64,000 nucleotides of DNA, taken from contig NC_081553.1 of the NCBI RefSeq assembly GCF_963082655.1, forward strand, positions 228,618,482 to 228,682,481, given 5' to 3'. The notes under the pieces were generated by a model that saw only the letters and a program-made list of their open reading frames with translations, was not told the DNA's origin and searched no databases. This document shows positions 58,591 through 64,000 of the stretch, piece by piece; the first letter of the stretch is position 1, and every line of letters starts with the position of its first letter. This DNA comes from Stomoxys calcitrans (taxonomy: Eukaryota; Arthropoda; Insecta; Diptera; Muscidae). A program made the translations under genes and the position numbers.

Positions 58591-59590
58591 TTAGCGTTTT
58601 TCACTTGTTTTAAATTTGCCGTTAAATTACTACTTTTTTGTTATTTCAAATTTATTGTTCTTAAGAAAAAAATTACAAATTGTTTTTCTCATATAAAAAA
58701 GAACCAAACTGTACCTTTCCACGTGATTCCTCATTATTCTCACACTTTGAATAATTTTTATTGTGACCTCAATAAAAGACACACTCAGGCCGCCACCAAA
58801 AATATTAAAAAAAAAAATTGGACAAAATATAATAAAACGCCTTCAGGTGAAAATAATATTCCTTCCTTATGTCCATTGTCCTTTATCCCCTGGCCAAGGC
58901 AACGTTCTGCATGAGTTCACTTCAAATAAAAAAAATTCAAAACACTCGGGTATTGGACATATGTTTTCACAACATTCCATTTGAAAGTGAGTCTACAATT
59001 TTGTGAATGTAAAAAAATGACAGCAATATTTTTACCTGGTAGTGGTGCTGCGCATGCGCAGTGGCACTAAAGCCGCATTAGACAAATGAATCACAAGGCT
59101 CAAATGTGAAATGAATATATGGTAATCCACCCCTTAGAAGACAACGACCACAATAAAAATGAAGAAAAACAGATTTAAATGTAGATTTATTTGAAATGTT
59201 CATTTTGTGAGTTTTCTACCTGTTTTTGAGTTGTTATGAAAGATCTATGTTTATTCGTTCGTCTGTCTCTCCGTCTATCAAAAAATTTTATATACTAAGA
59301 GTGTTATGCACTGAGGGAGGGTTCCTTTCATCAGGATGCTGTTGAACACCACTATCATCATCATGAGAGTGATAAACAGAGACGTCTTAAGTTGTTTTTA
59401 GTGAAGGGAAAGATGTGGGTTTGTCTTAAAAGGATTACAAACAGACTATTAAAACTTTCATTTCAGCACCTGTTTAAGTGTGGATTTATGGATTTGGTGT
59501 TCATTTATTGGTTTTGAAATAGTTCTAGATGAATATACGAGCAAACATTATTTTGAGATCAATAGAGAAAGAACTCAAAATAATGTTTGT
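58590..59590. other. Unassigned DNA containing an NRF1-type palindrome
   Basis: Apart from the site at 59048-59061, I see only AT-rich sequence and a repeat-end scrap near 59258 (GTCTGTCTCTCCGTCTATC). Confidence 0.4.
59048..59061. promoter_or_regulatory. 14-bp palindrome CTGCGCATGCGCAG (NRF1/Ewg-type site)
   Basis: It contains TGCGCATGCGCA, a perfect dyad matching the binding consensus of NRF1 and its fly homologue Erect wing. Such CpG-containing words are rare in this AT-rich window. Function is not shown. Confidence 0.4.
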
Positions 59591-59800
59591 TTTTTTATGA
59601 CTATCAAGATAGGTGGACAAAGTCGCTCACTATTTCAAAGTTATAGTTATCAACATTCAGTAGTTTCTTGGGATCTTCCTTCACAGTCGGCTTTTGTTGA
59701 CACCTTGAACGTAGACTACCTCAATTTGGTATTTCTCCGTTTACTGCTAGACATCCTGGTACACGAAGAATAACTAGAGAATATATTGATCAGCTGCAGT
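59590..59800 (-). pseudogene. Decayed LINE RT fragment, same clade as 41.4-42.0 kb
   Basis: The minus strand reads CLAVNGEIPN and NVDNYNFEIVSDFVHLS, parallel to LAVNGDK and NHNFEIVSNFIYLG at 41.7 kb. Stops interrupt it. Confidence 0.55.
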
Positions 59801-61080
59801 AATGATCGTAATGAGTCGGCATGGCCACCAAAGTAGATGGATAGATTTATGTATATCTTAATCCTTGAAAACAATTTGGTATATACGATCTACAAATATA
59901 TACATGATCATTGAAGGATGATCACTAGATTACCATTATTTAATCCTACTGCACCTTCCAAAAATCTTTCTCTAACAAGTACCACAAAATGTTCCCCAAA
60001 AGGAAACAAACATCTCACACTCTGCCTTTACATCTTTGAAGAGGATAAGCAACAGATTCTTCAAAAAACTATTATTTATCATAAGTAAACTCATAGTTAA
60101 CCATGAAGGGAGTTAGTGTTCTTCACCTGGAAACTAGCATATCTGAACGTTCTTCTGCATCTTGCTTTTTTTTCTCAGCAGATGTTGTTTTTTTGTGCAT
60201 TGAGCGGATCTTTCTAACTGTAATCGCATTCATGTGAATGACTTTTGCCAACTCCTCCAATGATAATTTTCTGCTGGCCAAGCAACCGAATAAGGGATGG
60301 GAAATGCATTGCTGACTATTTGTAGTGTAGAGCATAATAAAATTCGTTAAAGATCTTAGAAGAAATTATTGCACAACTTCTCCGTCCCTAGCAAAAAGCA
60401 AAAAGAGGGTGAGGATTGCTAAATTCCCAAGCACAACTGAAGACAGGCACTTACTTATGTCAGTGTATAGTAAAGTACAGCCGCAAAACTAATTGCAACA
60501 TGAAACTGACAACTGACTTCACGATCCCTCTACTCCTGTTGCCGGGTGGCAGTAAACTGCATTATCAGCTTTCTACATTTGCCAATGTCATTCAAGCTTC
60601 ATGTTAGAAAAGAGCTACTGTCGCCACGATGGTAGTCTAAAGTGATAATGAGTTTAAATGCAATATAATGACATCAAATTGTCAGGCAACCTTTAAAAAA
60701 AAATAAAAGATGAGTGATGAGGAAGTGAAGCAGAAGGCATGGCCAAAAATTCATTTGTCCAAATTTTTTAGCTTTTGAACAAGATGTTTACACTTAGGAC
60801 TTATATTTGAGAGTAAGAAATCAATTATCTGCAAAATGGAGATTTTATTTTCGAGGCTGTCTAAGATGTAAAATATGTCTAAAATTTTAAGGATTGATTT
60901 TAAAAGCAAATTCTATTGTTGAAATCAACAAAGATATTTAAAGTAAAAATCTAACAAGACGGTAAATCAGTAATAAGTTCCACTTTCTGTAATTTTATCA
61001 TTCAATACAAACTTCTTGGTGATAAGTACGTTATTCAAAAAATATATCATGATGGAGCAAAACGATTGTGACACGAGCTC
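59800..61080. other. Unassigned DNA
   Basis: One minus-strand ORF (60335-60123) reads like protein (SRKLSLEELAKVIHMNAITV, RKIRSMHKKTTSAEKKKQDA) but I recognise no family. Nothing else assigned. Confidence 0.35.
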
Positions 61081-61085
61081 TACGA

Positions 61086-62935
61086 ACTCTTGGTAAGAAA
61101 CTCAACAGCTCCAAAAAAAAAAAAAAATAGAGAAAATGTAATTCGAAGTCCAAAAACTCTATGTTTACTTGATACTCCCTTCGGCATAGTACAAATGGCA
61201 GACGACCGATTCAATAAATTAAGTGACCTCCTAATGGATCACTTCAAAATAATGCTTATGGAAACGAAAAAATTAATTCTGAGCGAGTTCGATAGAAAAC
61301 TTTCTGAACTGAGAACTGACTTAAATGATATCCATGATCCAGTTTCCAATCTGGAAAAATTTACCAAAGAATGTACGCTGACAAATCAAATGTCGAGAAT
61401 TCAATTCTTAAAGCCAGAAAATACTCTTGTTTCGTGCGAAATTAAAAGTAAATGGTATACCATATGACAAGGCTGAGAACTTGATCGACGTTTATGAAAG
61501 CAACTGCAGCTCTGTTCATGTAAGCATTCCTCGTATAAAATCAATTCATCGTCTGAAAAATAAAAAATAAGAATATAAACCGTCCGAATGGTGTCTTCAT
61601 TGTCAAGTTTATATCTTACATGGCGCAACAGAAATCGCGATCCACTAACCAGTCAAAGTGTTTTAAATAATAACAACCACTTGTTCAACTTTTATAAGTT
61701 CTTTGCTTTGCTATTCTTTGATCTCGAGCTGGAATATGTTCAAAAACGTTTTGCGATCAGGAAAACATTTTTTTTTTATTTTTATTAATTGTGTCTCTCT
61801 CATATTTTTACAATCCATAACCTTTTTTAATTCCATGACGTTATTTTTCACATTGTTAACTTCATTATACGCGCTGACGAACTTCGATATATATTCGCGA
61901 ATTCAGGAATTGACATTGCATGTGTTTCCAAGATATGGCTTAACTCTTTTATACAATTTGGTAAATTTACAGAGATATTCTGTGTTTCGGAGGGACAGGG
62001 AATGTCGTGGTAAAGATGTTGCGATTTTTTGCAAAAGTACATTAAATTCCAAAATTCGAATTAAATCTAGCGCAGGTGATGAGATTGAATATCTGTTTAT
62101 TGAATTCAAGTCCGACAGTGGGAAAGTCTAAATTGTTTGTATATATCGACCCAAACGTTCTATTGACCTTGGTCCCTATATAGTCTTTTGGAGAATATAC
62201 ATATCATTGGTTTACGATAAGGTGATAATTACAGGCGATTTGAATTCAATTGATCCCACGTTGATAAACAATATGATGAAACTAGGTTTATACACCACCA
62301 ACTATATGAAGAACCCAACGCATTACTCTTCGAGTGTAAAACCCTATTGGATTTATTTTTCATCAATAATCTAAATATGACCTAATATTCCTGTTTTATG
62401 ACTTTAGTTTGCGTACGGTTGATGAGACCTTTTCTTTTGTGACTACAGAAATTTGGACCATTGAAATGATTTGAATAAAATATATGTTCAATAGATCATC
62501 TATACGAAGAATTTCGTTCCGCCACTAAAAGGGTGTATTATTGCATTAATACCACTTAGACTGAATATGCGTTTTAGTTCTGCACTAGGCTCGAAGAGAA
62601 GATGGGAGATGATTCACGATATAGGTGTTGGAAGGTCAAAGGTATCTGGGAGTTTTAATGGTGACGTTAACGAACTTACGAATCCTTCATTTATATACCA
62701 ACTATTCAGGTTGATCCTTCTTTCTACGGCGCTCATGGCGAGTAACTAGGTGAAGGAATTTTTGAGTTCAGATGCGTTACTCATGAGGTTTTGACGTGTT
62801 TTTCAAAGGTTAAATCGAATGCCATAGGATCTGGCGGTGTTGATCCTAATTTCATACGGATACTTCTCCCTTGCCTATATAACCTACTTCTTGGTAACAT
62901 GCTACCATTATTCTCATTCCTAAATCTAATACGCA
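61086..62935 (+). pseudogene. CR1/Jockey-like LINE remnant: ORF1-like, endonuclease and RT start
   Basis: ORF1-like part (61090-61600): a coiled-coil stretch FDRKLSELRTDLNDI, SNLEK and, after a frameshift, IKVNGIPYDKAENLIDVY. A foldback fragment interrupts at 61618-61745. The endonuclease follows (61850-62380): IFANSGIDIACVSKIWLNS, VAIFCKSTLNSKIRIKSSAG, DEIEYLFIEFKSDSGKV, ITGDLNS-type words and KTLLDLFFINNLNM, in shifting frames. RT-proximal sequence is seen at 62567-62900 (SSALGSKRRWEMIHDIGVGR, SNAIGSGGVDPNFIRILLP). The element is cut by a SINE at 62936. Many stops. Confidence 0.75.
61618..61745 (+). repeat. Foldback family D, single arm inside a LINE
   Basis: ACATGGCGCAACAGAAATCG, CGATCCACTAACCAGTCAAA, TTCAACTTTTATAAGTTCTT and CTCGAGCTGGAATATGTTC match the right half of the element at 42.7-43.06 kb. 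Confidence 0.55.
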
Positions 62936-63150
62936 GGCCATCGTGGCGCAGAGGTTAGCATCTGTCGGAGGCCAACGTGGCACAGAGGAAGGTACTATGC
63001 CACGTAAAAACTTCTCCTCAAAGAGGTGTCGCACTGCGGCACCCCGTTCGGACTCGGCTATAATGAGCTTAAACTTGGTATGATAAGAACGCAACGTGTT
63101 TCGAAATTTTCAAATTCCCTTTATGGAATGACTTTCAACTGGTTATTGAA
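62936..63150 (+). mobile_element. tRNA-derived SINE (S1) inserted in the LINE
   Basis: The head CAGGCCATCGTGGCGCAGAG, GTTAGCATCTG is duplicated in part (GGCCAACGTGGCACAGAGG at 62971). Then CACGTAAAAACTTCTCCTCA, AAGAGGTGTCGCACTGCGGC, ACTCGGCTATAATGAGCTTA. The B-box region is deleted between head and body. Confidence 0.75.
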
Positions 63151-64000
63151 TATGTAATGCTTAGTATTTTTGCACAAGATTATCTATAAATAAGAACCTA
63201 AATATCTTTTTGATCGACTCAAATTTACTACTACCGGGAGGAAAAATTATGCTCATGCGACGGCAAAGCCTAGTGTCGGGATGACAATTCTTCGTCAATA
63301 CGTCTTTGGGATACTCCTCCTTACGAATTACAAGGTATCAGCACCGTACTTACATTCAAAAACAAACTTATAAACTTTTTGCAGGATATGGATACTGTCT
63401 CTCAAATGAAATAAAATAACCTTTTCATATATTTAATAGTTTTTCCAATTGTATCAAGTTTTGAATTTTTATTTAATTATGTTAAATTTTTAATTAAAAA
63501 TCTGTCATTCAAATTTAATCAATTCACCTTTGGTAATTCATAAATAATTTCTTCGCTATTTTTATTTCTCTATTTTTTAAATTTTCAATTTAATGTGTAA
63601 AAATCTCACTAAATTACTTTGGATATGTTTTCAATAATTGAATCTTGTTGTGTAGGATATAACAAATAATAAAAAAATAAATAAGTTTGAAGTTTTATTG
63701 ATACATTACTTTCACCAATCCATTGAGACATCTTTCAAATTGTTATAAACGATCTTTCACTTAATAGTCTTCCTAGGAAACAAACGCACAAAGACTTACT
63801 CACACTTTACATAGTTAGCCACTTCAAAATTTTGCAAAATTATCCGCTTAGCAACAGAACCACATAACGACAGATCCTCATAAGAATTACAAAAAAAAAC
63901 TCATCTCTTCCTCTATTGTCCTTCGAAAAGAAACACAGAAAGGTCATGACTGCTTCAAACAATGTAACAGATTTGAGGATTGTTTAGGGGTATTTGTCAA
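63151..64000. other. Unassigned AT-rich DNA to the right edge
   Basis: No gene or identifiable repeat seen. LINE 3' sequence may continue to about 63420 (NKLINFLQDMDTVSQMK-like frame near 63360-63410), but support is weak. Confidence 0.35.

Overview
The window is AT-rich eukaryotic DNA with one recognisable host gene in a large amount of repeat sequence. The protein match, the introns of 67-327 bp, and the dense LINE, SINE and MITE remnants with about 150-bp-period dispersed repeats all point to a higher dipteran. A calyptrate fly such as a muscid is the best guess, but the species cannot be fixed from the sequence.

The gene is on the minus strand between 26031 and 24403. Five consecutive coding exons give the N-terminal 324 residues of Canoe, the insect afadin. 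It carries two Ras-association (RA) domains and links Rap1/Ras signalling and cadherin/nectin junctions to actin. All four introns have GT-AG ends and the reading frame is kept across every junction. Exon 5 ends at a donor (24402/24401), and no exon for the next part of the protein (FHA, DIL and PDZ regions) was found down to base 1. The next intron therefore probably runs out of the left edge. The start-codon exon also appears to have an acceptor in its 5' UTR (26231), so the promoter and first exon lie somewhere to the right, perhaps beyond the window.

1-24.4 kb (downstream of the known exons): dispersed repeats (1-705, 7345-7965, 8170-9560), foldback elements near 3.6 and 4.1-4.4 kb, a 232-bp TA-flanked MITE (9829-10060), a degenerate long-period tandem array (13.05-14.65 kb), LINE endonuclease and RT remnants, a 153-bp duplication (18757-19063), and a 1.7-kb A/T tract (21.3-23.0 kb). 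A few exon-like segments with good donors are flagged as speculative.

26.2-31 kb (just upstream of the start-codon exon): minisatellites built on GTACTA/GTACTT words, split by a CAA-tailed retroposon, a tRNA-type SINE and a 1.1-kb LINE. A second array follows (30225-30690) in which each unit of about 32 bp can fold into a hairpin.

31-64 kb: more dispersed repeats, a MITE with 24-bp terminal inverted repeats (34123-34780), SINE and LINE fragments, foldback elements, and unrecognised AT-rich DNA. The most interesting host-type signal here is a juxtaposed minus-strand 3'/5' splice site at 54741/54740. It fits a recursive-splicing ratchet point in a long intron, with a 57-nt exon-like segment after it. 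No complete autonomous transposon, CRISPR array, rRNA or standalone tRNA gene was seen.
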